A stretch of 64,000 nucleotides of DNA from Bolinopsis microptera (taxonomy: Eukaryota; Ctenophora; Tentaculata; Lobata; Bolinopsidae). How positions within the stretch are numbered: position 1 is the first letter of the stretch; each line of letters starts with the position of its first letter. Location: the NCBI RefSeq assembly GCF_026151205.1, contig NC_087072.1:21480103-21544102 (forward strand), read 5' to 3'. Shown in pieces: positions 23,701 to 34,897 of the stretch. The notes under the pieces are model-generated. The model was not told the DNA's origin. It was given only the letters and a program-made list of their open reading frames with translations, and searched no databases. A program made the translations under genes and the position numbers.

Positions 23701-26700
23701 GATTGATTAAATGAAAAACTGCGCTGATCGATAATTGCTAACTAATTGATAATTAGCTACTTATTAATAATTGCGTTATCTTCAGACGAGAATGGGAAAC
23801 TGTACCCACCCCCTCAAGGCTGGGAAGGACTCACATTTATCGTTGTAATGGACAGTAAGTAACCTCCTAATAACTACATATTACTGATTGTTACTCTTGA
23901 TGTTGTACTTGTCATTTATTAGAGAATAGAGCTGTTTGAACTTAGTATGGACTCTGGAATGTAGATGTCCGGTGTAAGTCAATAGCACCTTTTGTGGATC
24001 AATTACACGCTTCTACTGGACATGCCCTTTGTGAATCACTTTAACTCAATGCTGCAGTCAGGTTTCTATTTACTATTACAAGAGGGTACGCATACTGTGA
24101 CTACTGAAGCCATATTATTTTGTATGAAAGGCCGGGGCTCAGTTCAATCGCAATAATCATTCCCTATAAGGTTTAAAATACTTACTTTTTAAATAATAAA
24201 ACCCTCATTTGATAGGCCCACATCTATCAAGAAAGCACCTTACTCACTTATGTACTTACATAAAAATAGTGTCAGCTATAAACGCTTATAACTCCATGTA
24301 TCTCAAATCTACCCTGATGTTTAGATATAATATAGCTGATAATCAGTAACTGAAAGTAAACTCCTCTCATTGCATACAACACAATGACTCTTTACACACA
24401 CTAAGGTTTTTTTTTTACATATTTGATAGATTTACAGATCTGGCTTGACAAAAATTTTCAGAAAAAATCATGTTCGCGGGAAGCAAAAATCCGATGAGTT
24501 TTTTAGGGGGGAGGGGTAGGGGGTTGAGGGGGGTTGGGAAGGGTTGTCACATGACGAGAAATTTTTTTCAAAAATTAAACAATCTTTATTTGTTGATATT
24601 ATTCACCCCTGTTGCCTAGAGTGGTGGGTCTGCACTTGAGAAGAGTGGGTCTGGCCGCTAGAATGGTGGGTTTGCAATTTAGAAGTGGGTCTGGCAACCA
24701 GAATGGTGGGTTTGCAATCTAAAAGTGGGTCTGGCAACCAGAATGATGGGTCTGTACCCTTAAAGAGTGGTCTGACAACCAGAGTGGTGGGTGTGCACTT
24801 GAGAATAGTGGGTCTGGCAGCTAGAATGGTGGGTATGCAATCTAGAAGTGGGTCTGTTAACCAGAATTGTGGGTCTACACCCTTGAAGAGTGGGTCTGAC
24901 AACCAGAATGGTGGGTCTGCACTTGAGAAGAGTGGTTCTTGCGGCTGGAATGGTGGGTCTGCAATCTAGAAGTTGGTCTAGCAACCAGAATTGTGGATCT
25001 GCATTCGAGAATAATGAGTCTTCACTCTAGAAGAGTGGGTCCGGCAACCAGAGTGGTGGGTCTGCACTTGAGAAGCGTGGGTCTGGCCGCTAAATGGTGA
25101 GTCTGCACCCTTTAAGAGTGGGTCTGACAACCAGAGTGGTGGGTCTGGACTTGAGAAGAGTGGGTCTGGCAGCTGGAATGGTGGGTCTGCAATCTAGAAG
25201 TTGGTCTGGCAACCAGAATGGTGGGTTTTCGTACACCCTTGAAGAGTGGGTCTGACAACCCGAGTGGTGGGTCTGGACTTGAGAAGAGTGGGTCTGGCAG
25301 CTAGAATGGTGGGTCTGCAATCTAGAAGTGGGTCCGGCAACCAGAATGGTGGGTGTACGTACACCCTTGAAGAGTGGGTCTGACAACCAGAGTGGTGGGT
25401 CTGCACCCTTAAAGAGTGGGTCTGACAACCAGGGTGGTGGGTCTACACTTGAGAAGAGTTGGTCTGGCAGCTAGAATGGTGGGTCTGCGATCTAAAAGTG
25501 GGTCTTGCAACCAGAATGATGGGTTTGCATTCTTGAAGATTGGGTCTGACAACCAGAGTGGTGGGTCTGCACTTGAGAAGAGTGGGTCTGGCAGCTGGAA
25601 TGGTAGGTCTGCAATCTAGAAGTTGGTCTGGCAACCAGAATGGTGGGTGTACGTACACCCTTGAAGAGTGGGTCTGACAACCCGAGTGGTGGGTCTGGAC
25701 TTGAGAAGAGTGGGTCTGGCAGCTGGAATGGTGGGTCTGCAATCTAGAAGTTGGTCTGGCAACCAGAATGGTGGGTGTACGTACACCCTTGAAGAGTGAG
25801 TCTGACACCCCGAGTGGTGGGTCTACACTTGAGAAGAGTTGGTCTGGCGGCTAGAATGGTAGGTCTGCAATCTAGAAGTGGGTCTTGCAGCCAGAATGGT
25901 GGATCTGCACTTGAGAAGAGTGGGTCTGTCAGCTGGAATGGTGGGTCTGCAATCTATAAGTGAGTCTGGCAGCTAGAATAGTGGGTCTGAAATCTAAAAG
26001 TGGGTCTTGCAACATGAATGTGGGTCTGCACCCTTGAAGAGTGGGTCTGGCAATCAGAATGGTACGTCTACACTCTAGAAGAGTGGGTCTGGCAACCAGA
26101 ATGGTGGATTTTCGCCCTAGAAGGGTGAGTCTGGAAACCAGAAAGGTGGGTCTACAATCTGGAATAGTGGGTCTGGCAACCAGAATTGCGGGTCTGCATT
26201 CTAGAATAGTGGATCTTCACTCTAGAAGAGTGGGCCTGGCAACCAGAATGGTAAGTCTACACTCTGTCAACCAGATTTGGGGGTCTATAAACTAGAATAT
26301 AGGAGATATGGCTACCAGAATTGTGGGTTTGGACAACCCGAATGGTGGGTCTTCACTCTAGAATAATAGGTCTGGTGGGTCTACACTTTAGAAGAGTGGG
26401 TCTGGCAACTAGAATGGTGTGTCTGCAATCTATAAGAGTGGGTCTGGCAACCAGAATAGTGGGTCTGCAATCAAGGGAATCAAGATGAGTGAGTCTGGCA
26501 ATCAGAATGATGGGTCTGCACCTTAGGGTAGTGGGTCTGGAAACAAGAATGGTGGGTCAGAATTCTTGAATAGTGGGTCTTCACTCTAGCTAAGAGTGGG
26601 TCTGGCAACAAGAATGGTGGGTAAGAATTCTAGAATAGTGGGTCTTCACTCTAGAAGAGTGGGTCTGGCAACCAGAATGGTAAGTCTACACTCTGTCAAG

Positions 26701-29700
26701 TGTCAACCAGAATTGGGGGTCTAAACTAGAATATAGGATATATGGCAACCAGAATTGTGCGTCTGGAGTCTAGAGTCTAGAATAGTGGGTCCGGCAACCC
26801 GAAAGGTGGGTCTTCACTCAAGAATAGTGGGTCTGGCAATCGGAATGGTGCGTCTACACTCTAGAAGAGTGGGGCTGGCAACCAGAATGGTAGGTCTTCG
26901 CCTTAGAAGAGTGGGTCTGGCAACCAGAATGGTGGGTCTGCATTTTAGAATAGTGGGTCTTGACTCTATACCTACTAGAATTAGAAGAGTGGGTCTCCTC
27001 TCTAGAAGAGTGAATCTGGCAACCAGAAAGGTAATTCTTCACTCTGTCAACCAGAATTGGAGGTCTATGAACTAGAATATAGGAGATATGACAACCAGAA
27101 TTGTGGGTCTGGACTCTAGAATAGTGGGTCTGGCAACCAAAATGTTGAGTCTGCACTCTAATAGAGTGGGTCTGGCAACTAGAATGCAGACACGTAGCCA
27201 AGGGGAAGACCCCCGTAAAAAAAATTGAACCCCCAAAAAAATAAGCCCCCTAGTCCCCATGGTCGCCTGGTAAGTGGGCTGTGTTTATGACTGTTTGATT
27301 AAACGACACGACAGGCAATCGACTTTAGCATTTCGTAAATTATTCCCAAATCCCACTATACAATATGTACTTATTCCATTCAATGTGACAAGTACTGAGT
27401 TCCCCCCTAGCCCCCAACTTTGTATTATTGTGATGTCTGAAATTACAAATTTCTAATGCCAAATGTCGTCTGAAACACCCTATTTCTCAAAAATTTTCCG
27501 GGGGCTGCACCCCCAACTTTGTATTATCGCCGTCCTACAAATTTCTTTAATGCCTAATGTCGTCTAAAACAAATAATTTCTAAAAATTTTCTTGGGGGCT
27601 GCGCCCCCCCCCCCCAGCCCCCCAACTTTATATTATTGTGATGTCTGATTATTACTGCGCCCCCCCAGCCCACTAACCTTGTATTATTGTAATGTCTGAT
27701 TATTGCTGTCCCACAAATGTCGTCTGGAACACCCTATTTCTCAAAAAGTTTCCGAAGGCCAGGGCTGCGCCCCCCAACTCTGTATTATTGTGATGGCTGA
27801 TTATAATTACTGTCCTACAAATTTCTTTAATGCCAAATGTCGTCTAAAACACATAATTTCCCAAAAATTTTCTGATTGGCTGCGCCCCCCCCCCCCTCCC
27901 TAGCCAACCAACTTTATATTATTGTGATGTTTGATTATTACTGCCCTACTAATTTCTTTAATGCCTAATGTCGTCTGAATCACCCTATTTCTCAAAAATT
28001 TTCCGGGGGGTGCGCCCCCCTAGCCTCCCAACTTTGTATTATTGTGATGTCTGATTATTACTGTCCTACAAATTTCTTTAATGCCAAATGTCGTCTAAAA
28101 CACATTATTTCTCAAAAATTTTCTGGGGGGCTGCGCCCCCCCCGGCCCCCCAACTTTATATTATTGTGATGTCTGATTATTACTGTCCCCAAATTTCTTT
28201 AATGCCAAATGCCGTTTTAATCACCCTATTTCTCAAAAATTTTCCTGGGGGTTCGCTTTCCTAGCCCACCAACTGTATATTATTCTGATGTATGATTATT
28301 GCTGTCCTACAAATTTCTTTAATGCCAAATGTTGTCTGAATCACCCTATTTCTCAAAAATTTTCCGGGGGTTGCGCCCCCCAGCCCACCAACCTTGTATT
28401 ATTGTAATGTCTGATTATTGCTGTCCTACAAATGTCGTCTGGAACACCCTATTTCTCAAAAATTTTCCGAAGGCCAGGGCTGCGCCCCCCTAGCCCCCCA
28501 ACTTTGTATTATTGTGATGTCTGATTATTACTGTCCTACAAATTTCTTTAATGCCAAATGTCGTCTAAAACACATAATTTCTCAAAAATTTTCTGGGGGG
28601 CTGCGCCTTCCCCCCTCCCTAGCCAACCAAAGGAGCTTCGCCCCGGCTACGTGTCGTGTCGGGCTACGTGCCCAGAATCGAAAAAACTTAATCTTTAAAT
28701 GAATAACGGAACCTTCATTATGAAGTTACGAGATGATAATATAATTGGGAGGCAAAGTGGGTATCGGGCTTGGGGCTCATAATGCGCAAAATTTGGCCGC
28801 TGTCGAGTGGGTCTGCCTAAAATTCACAGATCTAGCTATGGGTCTGAGACATTTGTAAAAAAAAAACCTTAACACACACTTAGCTCTCATTGTGTATTCT
28901 ATTGTACAGTTGATATTTAGTGTAACGGAAACCTTTGTTACTTCCACCACGATTACTGATCAGTAAATACAGTAAAACTTCACGTTACGCTAGCTGGCAA
29001 CGTGTCAAGTTGGGGCAGGCTGATAACGTAGCAGACTTACTAATTCTGGTTATGAAAATTAACTTTATAATACACACTTGTAGATGAGTAGTGCGGTTAA
29101 TATACATTCAACATAACATTGACACTGAACAATGCCCTGTGTTCTACATGTACAATGTGTAAACATTTATTAAAGAGTACTCCCAGAACACTCGTAAGAT
29201 TGGCTTCACCGTGGTTTGGTCTTGACAATTTGTTTGAGCACAATCTCCCGTTGTTTTGATCATTTTAAAGCAACAACCACGAATTCGGTTTTATTGCCAT
29301 GTAAATTGTGGAAATTGCTGGCACATAGCTGTGAAATTTAGGAAAATAGTTACTTTTTTCCTGATTATCGTGAACATTATCCCGTTTTCAGAGAAAAGAA
29401 CAAGAGAAGAAGAGGGAGGGAAGATTGAGAGTGAGGTATGTCGTTGAGTTTTATTCAAATTTTCTGTTTTTGTTGTTGAGTTTTATTCTAATTTTCTGTT
29501 TTTGTTGATGTTTTTGTCTGTAACCGCTACCAGAAAGAAATGATATTTGTTTGGTGCCAAATTTTAAAATACTGGTCACTAATACACAATGAGTTTTGTG
29601 CAGTGTCATATTTAAAACTAACGGACTAGTTAATGTGAAAAGTGTATATAATGTCAGATTGAGTGGTTTGATAAAGTTGTATGTAAAAATGTTGGATGAA

Positions 29701-32524
29701 GGAATGTTACAAACATTCCTCTCAGAATAAGAAAGTGAGTAGCGGCGTTACATCAGAGAAACTGGGAGACCTCATAATCTTGGGGCTAAGCTACAAGGCT
29801 ACTGAGGCTGATGTCAAAGAGTACTTTGAAGGTTACGGAGAAATAAAATCTTGCGAGGTAAGTTAAAATAAAATCTTGCGAAGTAAGTTATCTGTGACAG
29901 GAGCTGAGTCATGTCAGAACTTCTTTTTAACTTTACCCAAACAATTTATTATATGGGTGATTGCGAATCATTTTTCTCCGAAAAGAAGGCACTGATTAAG
30001 ATGGAATTATAAGAGAGTTTTGCAATAAAACTGAGAAAATCCAATGATGACAGTGATAGAGACTGCATGTCGAGACCATCATGTTAGTGATGTCAGATTA
30101 AAGATTGTGAACGGGGCGAGTATAATATGATACGGGGACAAGTGCATGTGGATATGTGTACAGCCTACATTTCTTAAATGCCTCTGTTTGCCCCCATGTT
30201 CTCACCGCATGCTCTCTACACACACCGTCCAATTAAAAACGAATATCTCATTTTAGATAAAGAAAGACTACAGTGGAAACTCGCGAGGGTTCGGTTTTAT
30301 AAGTTTTGTGAGCGATGAGTCAGCCAAGCGGGTAATGAACGAAACGTACCACAATATAACTGGCAGGAAGTGTGAGGTGCGAATCCCGAAGAGGACTGAG
30401 CCCGAGAGAAAACTCTTTGTGGGCAGGCTACCCAGAGGGTGAGTGAGACAGCCACAGTTTCTATAACACGTGTATATTGTGCGGAGTGTAGCCATGCAGC
30501 GGTTCCGGCTTTGTGTGTTATCATTAGTCGCATCGGTTAAAAGTTCACCCCAAGTTTTATGCAGGTGCCGGAGATTTTCTCCGCGGACGAAGATCCCGAT
30601 AAAATTTAGATTTTTGATATTCAAGAGTGAGATTAAATTAACCTGATAAAAATATTGGATTTATTATTAATGCATGGCTACCTCCGCTATGAACCATATT
30701 TTAAAGCTGTGGATATTGTCGGTGCTTGTTGTGTATTCATTATGATAAATGTGTAAGTTCTGTGGCGGATATAAATGGACTGCGTGGTTAGCCTTATCTC
30801 AGTGGCACAGAGGAGTGTTAACAGGTGAATAAGTATCTGTTATTGACTGACTGTGTGAAGGATAGGGAAGTTGGTGTTAAGTAAAGATATTAAAGCCTTC
30901 TCCGGCGGAAGAAGCCTCTCAAATTAGCGTCAAAAGTGCAATTTAACACCTTGTTTTTATCGGTAGAGTAGAAATTGTCAGCAAGTGTGCCAAAAATTTT
31001 GCTATTTTGTTTTGAAAAGTTTCAATGTCAGCGCTCTGTTTGCCACTTGAAGATAATGCGCGCGTTTCTGGAAATTAAGAGACTCCGTGTATTGTAGGGA
31101 GTGGTTTGAAGGATTTTGTTTGAAGCTGACGGATAGTTAAGGCCAAGCTAAATGGTAAGTTACTTGTTTAATACACGGTAATAAAGAGTGTTTGTTCAAA
31201 TTGACCTGGTAGCAGGACTCAACTAATACACTATCCCAGAACTAACGAAGAAGATCTGAAAGAATATTTCTCCACGTTTGGACCGTTAGCAGATGTCTAC
31301 ATTCCTCGCCCACACAGAGGGTTCGCTTTCATTACTTTTGAGAAAGGGGACGATGCTGAGGTCGTACTCAAGGTTAGATACAACTCAACAAAGACTGGCC
31401 CCTAAAATTGCCCTGATCCAGCCAAGTTGTGTCAATGGGCAGTGTTCTTGTGATTTGACTGCCCCAAGTATTATTATGAACAAATATAATATGTCACAGC
31501 TCTCAAAATCGAGAACAATTCTTTCTCTCGTTGAATTCTCATAACAATTAAACCACCCAAAGTTACTTCACTCAACCAAATCTTAAGAACATCGTCTTTT
31601 ACTAAACTTTGTTTTCAGCAAAAACACTTCATGAAGGATTCACCTCTGAACGTAACGATCCCGGACCCACCAGCCAAGAAACAGAAGTTTGGAGAACACG
31701 AAAATTTTGCTAGTGCAGAGAGAGGTGGTCCAGCCGGTGCTAAACCATTCGGGGGTTACAGACAAGACAGCAGCTCTTACTATCCCCCCTATGTTAGTAT
31801 CATCTCATGACCTGTAGCTTAAAGTCATATTTTAAAATATTTATTAAAGAAGGAGTGACCAAATGTGAGGTACAAAATTGTGACCCCACATATTCTTAAT
31901 ACTAAATAGAGTTTTACAAAAGTACAGTTTCTTGACACTCCATATAAACGCAGGGACAGCAGCAAGGGTTCGGGTACGGGAGTCAGCAGGGCTACAACAG
32001 CCACTCATCCGGTTACCAGTACAACAATCCTCCCCCCGGACAGAGGTTAGTTTCTTAATATTCACAGTAAGAAGCACTTTAGCAGCTTGTGTTTTATTTT
32101 ATTACCCTTGCTAAACAGGCGATATCGCCCAAAATTCTTTGATCTGGGGCGCAGACTAGTAAACAGGGACAATTCTGTCCCAGATCGAAGATATTGGAGT
32201 CCCAAATTTCATTGTCTACCTTGATAGTTGATCACAGCCTAAGGGTCACTATGGTTCACTCCACTTCAGCATTCTATTAGCCCATCGCATCGGTATAAAA
32301 TGTTTCAATTTTATCCTCATTGTTGATGGTTTCAAATTATACATGCATAGCTTTGTCTTAAAGCTAATACACTGTATTTCAGCCTCCCTATGCAAGTTGA
32401 GGATTCTTCCAGAAGTGGACTGGACATCAACGAGAGCGAACTCGAGTTCCTTGACGCTATCGTCAAGAAAGTAAAGAGTAGTCGCAAAGCAAACCTAGGA
32501 CACACTACCCCTCAGTGGAACTAA
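20785..32524 (+). CDS. TARDBP: TDP-43 (TAR DNA-binding protein), 10 exons
   Basis: RNA-binding regulator of splicing and mRNA stability that prefers UG-rich RNA. Coding exons: 20785-20838, 23523-23649, 23786-23854, 29392-29435, 29726-29857, 30257-30438, 31240-31372, 31619-31792, 31954-32045, 32383-32524. Phases agree at every GT-AG junction and total 382 residues. The N-terminal oligomerisation domain (about 19-83) has IEIPLEED and GLRFRAP. A KKRTR nuclear-localisation signal lies at 84-88. RRM1 (about 113-188) has RNP2 LIILGL and RNP1 RGFGFISF (152-159). RRM2 (about 194-265) has LFVGRL (195-200) and RGFAFITF (229-236). The C-terminus has only a short Gly/Gln/Tyr stretch (about 292-337) and ends in an acidic/amphipathic tail, so the low-complexity domain is much shorter than in vertebrates. 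Intron 1 contains an antisense protease gene; intron 3 contains large arrays. Identity rests on the conserved domain order and motifs. Confidence 0.95.
20962..22425 (-). CDS. Cathepsin-like cysteine protease with C-terminal ShKT domains, nested in TARDBP intron 1
   Basis: Secreted or lysosomal papain-family (C1A) protease of 487 residues in one exon. A signal peptide (about 1-18) is followed by an I29-type inhibitory propeptide (about 24-95, with an ERFNIN-like [17 protein letters not shown] and [11 protein letters not shown]). The mature domain has oxyanion Gln138, catalytic Cys144 in CGSCW, His283 in NHAVVAVGY and Asn299 in KNSWGERWG. Beyond about 340 come three six-cysteine ShKT modules (about 344-378, 380-416, 428-462) and a short Cys-rich tail. 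ShKT modules are widespread protein-protein or channel-binding domains in cnidarians and nematodes; their presence does not show that this is a toxin. The whole gene lies within the first intron of TARDBP on the opposite strand, intronless, with the start codon preceded by AT-rich DNA. The role (digestive, lysosomal or venom) is undetermined. Confidence 0.93.
   Translation of the reverse strand: MSGLNVFLLIIIFSSSNARNSDDIYKRAVKDKKLMLSLYQEHLPQDMKQHGTDRLQNVLRFKLFESSVQEVIEINSRQDGYEVDINFMSYLTGEEKMRYTGFNASYLAQAPVSTSHLVSSATEINWVGSGHVTFVQDQGMCGSCWTFAGTGPVESRYALQTGTLKKFSEQESLECVYDKNEKNGCKGGQYFHQWDWIKTKQSQSSASDYPYKGRIFSCRSGWFKNQFTNAKLTGFKRTEANYGAMEGALNSGPLAVGLKTSKELFQYKRGVFLKEECGTPANHAVVAVGYTPAYFLLKNSWGERWGESGFVKFSRAVENMCDVALWAAYPVLERTGEAIDTDTCSDSRGDCEELKGDCGNGINWKIMATGCAKTCGICGCRDAMEDCGTWAREGYCTKPNYKEYMGYYCPLSCRKCDVHPKIESEQDCEDTDEKCESYKRQNYCERFPKFMSTRCRRSCGQCGEEEETCEEMGLVLCHGECRHAHMC
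22732..23493. mobile_element. MITE with 45-bp terminal inverted repeats (mariner-like ends)
   Basis: A 762-bp non-coding element in TARDBP intron 1. It opens with CAGGGTGGGCCAAAAGTCAC and closes with the inverse; the terminal 45 bp match at about 43 positions by eye. Flanks are TA-rich (TATATATA / CATATATAT), which hides the exact TSD. A related, truncated copy begins at 61543. The ends resemble mariner/Tc1-type MITEs. Confidence 0.8.
24604..27188. repeat. Large minisatellite (about 40-44 bp unit) in TARDBP intron 3
   Basis: About 2.6 kb of degenerate tandem repeats. The unit reads roughly GTGGGTCTGGCAACCAGAAT-GGTGGGTCTGCACTCTAGAAGA, so two GTGGGTCTG words alternate within it. Variants alternate in higher-order blocks (for example, units with GTGTACGTACACCCTTGAAGA recur near 25220, 25350, 25650 and 25770). 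Open frames on both strands through the array are by-products of the repeat and are not genes. In the TARDBP transcript this yields a long G/U-rich intron RNA. Confidence 0.92.
27189..28655. mobile_element. TIR-bounded element carrying a tandem array of about 120-bp units
   Basis: The unit follows GACACGTAGCC at 27189-27199 and ends with its inverse GGCTACGTGTC at 28645-28655. Inside are about ten imperfect copies of a unit containing CAACTTTGTATTATTGTGATG, TCCTACAAATTTCTTTAATG, CCAAATGTCGTCT and TTTCTCAAAAATTTTC, followed by a GGGGGCTGCGCCCCC self-complementary block. It interrupts or ends the upstream minisatellite. No gene is visible; small ORFs (27703-27903, 28418-28702) translate the repeat. 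Confidence 0.7.
28656..29391. other. Rest of TARDBP intron 3
   Basis: AT-rich intron sequence up to the exon 4 acceptor (TTTTCAG at 29385-29391). At 28810-28900 a stretch resembles, inverted, the sequence at 24387-24450 (AATGA ... TAAGGTTTTTTTTTTACA ... AGATCTG). The entire array block may therefore be flanked by inverted repeats. Confidence 0.4.
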
Positions 32525-33167
32525 TCAGATATCAGCACATTCAGTTACCAGCAGCCGTAACGGACTGTCAAAAATTCCAGAATATTCCATATTATTTATT
32601 CCATGCTGAAATGGTGTGATTTTTAATCTCCTTTGAATATGTGTGTATAACGGTAGGTGGTACGGCAGGGGTTGCATGAGCTTGGCTGTGCCAACTGTTT
32701 CCAGTGTAAGCATGTTCTTATTACAAATATACAATTTTCAGATAGTCAAATTTAATGCGCTTTTGTTATTATAATTGCTGAATGACCTGCACTGAATATT
32801 TTTTCATTGTGATCAGAAGAAAATGAATTTTGTAATATCGAAAGGTCGGATTAATTCATGATACAGTCGTTGAATCGGGTACTAATATTTAATATGATAG
32901 TACGTGTTCGCAATTAATATCAAATATTATCTTGCTTTAAATGAAGTTCGATCGAACGTTGAACCTTCCTTTAACATTCAATGTTAGTTTGATATTTACT
33001 GTTCAAGCGATCTCTTCATTCGTCCTCTGTGAAATGGTGAAATCTTCTATCCAATAATTAACAATCATGAAATCGAATAAATATGTACAATGTAATTAGC
33101 ACCCTGGCAATTAATAACTGTAAATTAGCTGAGAACCAGAACCTAAGGCTACTCTTTTTCAAAATAT
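32525..33167. other. TARDBP 3' flank
   Basis: AT-rich sequence following the TDP-43 stop codon. The 3' UTR presumably occupies its first part; a candidate AATAAA lies at 33076-33081, but the cleavage site cannot be fixed by reading alone. No ORF with recognisable content is present. Confidence 0.5.
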
Positions 33168-33176
33168 ACCAAAATA

Positions 33177-33406
33177 TTGACCATTGTTAATGGTCTGGCC
33201 CGGCGCGCGCTACTAGCTTCGTAGCACTTGCCATTTGTATCACGTGGTGACCCACACTGCACTCTGTATCGTCTTCGAGTTCGACGATACAGGGGGAGCC
33301 GCGCACTTCGTGCGCGGCGGGTCATACAACGTATGACAACTTGCCATCGGGCCAAGAAAGCGGCGCGCGCTACTTCGAAGAAATTTAGACGAGTAACATC
33401 CGTCAA
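33177..33406. mobile_element. Mutator-like MITE, copy 1 (9-bp TSD ACCAAAATA), split by a second MITE
   Basis: Begins TTGACCATTGTTAATG and ends AGTAACATCCGTCAA, with a TTGAC/GTCAA terminal inversion. Perfect 9-bp direct repeats ACCAAAATA occupy 33168-33176 and 33407-33415. The 105-bp hAT-like MITE at 33235-33339 is inserted inside it. A copy at 34898-35024 shows the uninterrupted form. Confidence 0.82.
33235..33339. mobile_element. hAT-like MITE, copy B (8-bp TSD CTTGCCAT)
   Basis: A 105-bp element (TTGTATCACG ... CGTATGACAA) with CTTGCCAT duplicated at 33227-33234 and 33340-33347. The duplicated word is single in the empty site at 34941-34960, so insertion into the older MITE is directly visible. 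It contains the hairpin GCCGCGCAC-TTC-GTGCGCGGC near 33298-33318. Confidence 0.9.
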
Positions 33407-33415
33407 ACCAAAATA

Positions 33416-34224
33416 CACTATCAGGCTATATAAGCCTCATTATAATAAGGGGCCATTACTAATAGAGTAATAGGACGTCCGCCAAAACCGCATATTTTTA
33501 GACCCCCCCTCCCACTGCGGCCTGCACTGTCCGGGTGTGTCCGAATTTTCAAAACCACTACACCCCTCCCCCGGCCCCCCGGACTTACAGCTACTTTTAT
33601 GTTTTAAGAGTACAAATAAAACCAAATCAAATTCATTGTTAATAAAATGTGTAGTTGCTTAAATTAAAATAGACAATAATACATTTAGTGTCGGACAAGT
33701 TTAGCACAGGTACATTTAAGTACATTTTTGGTTTTTGTAGCGCGAAGCGTTACTAGGCCGCGCCGCGCATTCTATTCAATAATGCTTCTCGCAACCGCAA
33801 CTGACAACCGATCTAACTTTGTTAAATCGACGAAATGCGCTACTGGGCCTCGCCGAGCTACAAAGAATTGACATCTTCAATTAAGTACATTTACACTTTA
33901 CGTACTCGTTCAAAATACTTGTCATAGTCATACGTTGTGTGACCCGCCATTGGTTGACGATGTCACCCAACGATCTTCGATGCGAAGCAAGAATGCTAGT
34001 TCGCGCGGCACGTCGAAGCGGCGAAGACTTCCAAGACCCGCCAGTACTAGTACTAATAGTATAATGGGAGTTTTTCGAGCTGTATTTACCCCAAAAATTG
34101 CGGCACATTTAGCTTTAGCACAGTTGACTAATTAAAATAAATCTGCTACAAGTACAATTTTAGCAGGGGTACAAGTTCGAATCCCAGTCGGAGTCGTTCT
34201 CCAATTATGTGATTACATTATTAT
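33416..34224. repeat. Repeat fragments: hairpin modules and simple AT-rich DNA
   Basis: Contains a pyrimidine-rich stretch (33500-33590), GC-rich module pieces (33738-33860: AAGCGTTACTAGGCCGCGCCGCG and CTACTGGGCCTCGCCGAG) and a module GATGCGAAGCAAGAATGCTAG ... GTCGAAGCGGCGAAG (33977-34030) that recurs at 45783-45840. At 34155-34180 the text AAGTTCGAATCCCAGTCGG resembles a tRNA B-box/T-arm, but no acceptor or anticodon stem could be folded. Confidence 0.5.
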
Positions 34225-34335
34225 TTGTATCACGTGGTGACCCCCACTGTCGCTTCACTATAGTGAAGTATCGTCTTCGACGATACAGGGGGAGCCGCGC
34301 ACTTCGTGCGCGGCGGGTCATACAACGTATGACAA
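34225..34335. mobile_element. hAT-like MITE, copy C (8-bp TSD ATTATTAT)
   Basis: A 111-bp element with the same termini as copies A, B and D. It is flanked by ATTATTAT at 34217-34224 and 34336-34343. Three successive hairpins are evident: CTTCACTATAGTGAAG, TATCGTC-TTC-GACGATA and GCCGCGCAC-TTC-GTGCGCGGC. Confidence 0.9.
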
Positions 34336-34897
34336 ATTATTATGGTACACATTTTAACCTAGTTTAACCCATCAATCAATTCAACTCTATATAATTATAG
34401 GTAATATAACTATACAGATGTATCAATTTAACATGACGTTCGTCACATGCAATTACAAAGGCCGTTTAAAGTATATTATAGTATACATATGTTCACGTTA
34501 AACAACAATACTGTTGATATGGTAACGTAATGAGAAAGTACTTTTCAGGACGGTTACTCAATACTAATATTACCAAGATTGTACCATCATTGTATAGTAA
34601 AGTTACGGTAACAGCTGTGTTTGTACTTGACAGATATTTACTTAATTTAAGAACCAAATAAAACTAACGTGAATTGATAAAAATGTGGTTTTCTTAAAAG
34701 AAATAGGTGTCAACAGAATGCAGAAGCTAATAAATATAAAATGTACTCGGTCACGTAACACTGACTCACGACTGTTTGATATGAAATTTAATTTATAGAG
34801 AGTACTATCAGGACATCTGTAAAGTGTACTGATAAAGGGATGAAGCTGAGGACAACAGCTGCAACTTACAGCATTATTCAACGTTCAGGTGTGTGTT

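Noticed and set aside
24603-27260. Many ORFs of 60-120 codons on both strands (SDPLFKG..., [10 protein letters not shown]...)
   Set aside because: They are translations of the minisatellite, present in several frames, and have no independent support.
27380-28620. CRISPR-like regular repeats
   Set aside because: Units are imperfect and contiguous with no unique spacers, and the genome is eukaryotic.
34100-34180. Possible tRNA or tRNA-derived SINE (GTTCGAATCCCAGTCGG)
   Set aside because: A B-box-like word is present, but no cloverleaf, anticodon arm or proper A-box spacing could be drawn.
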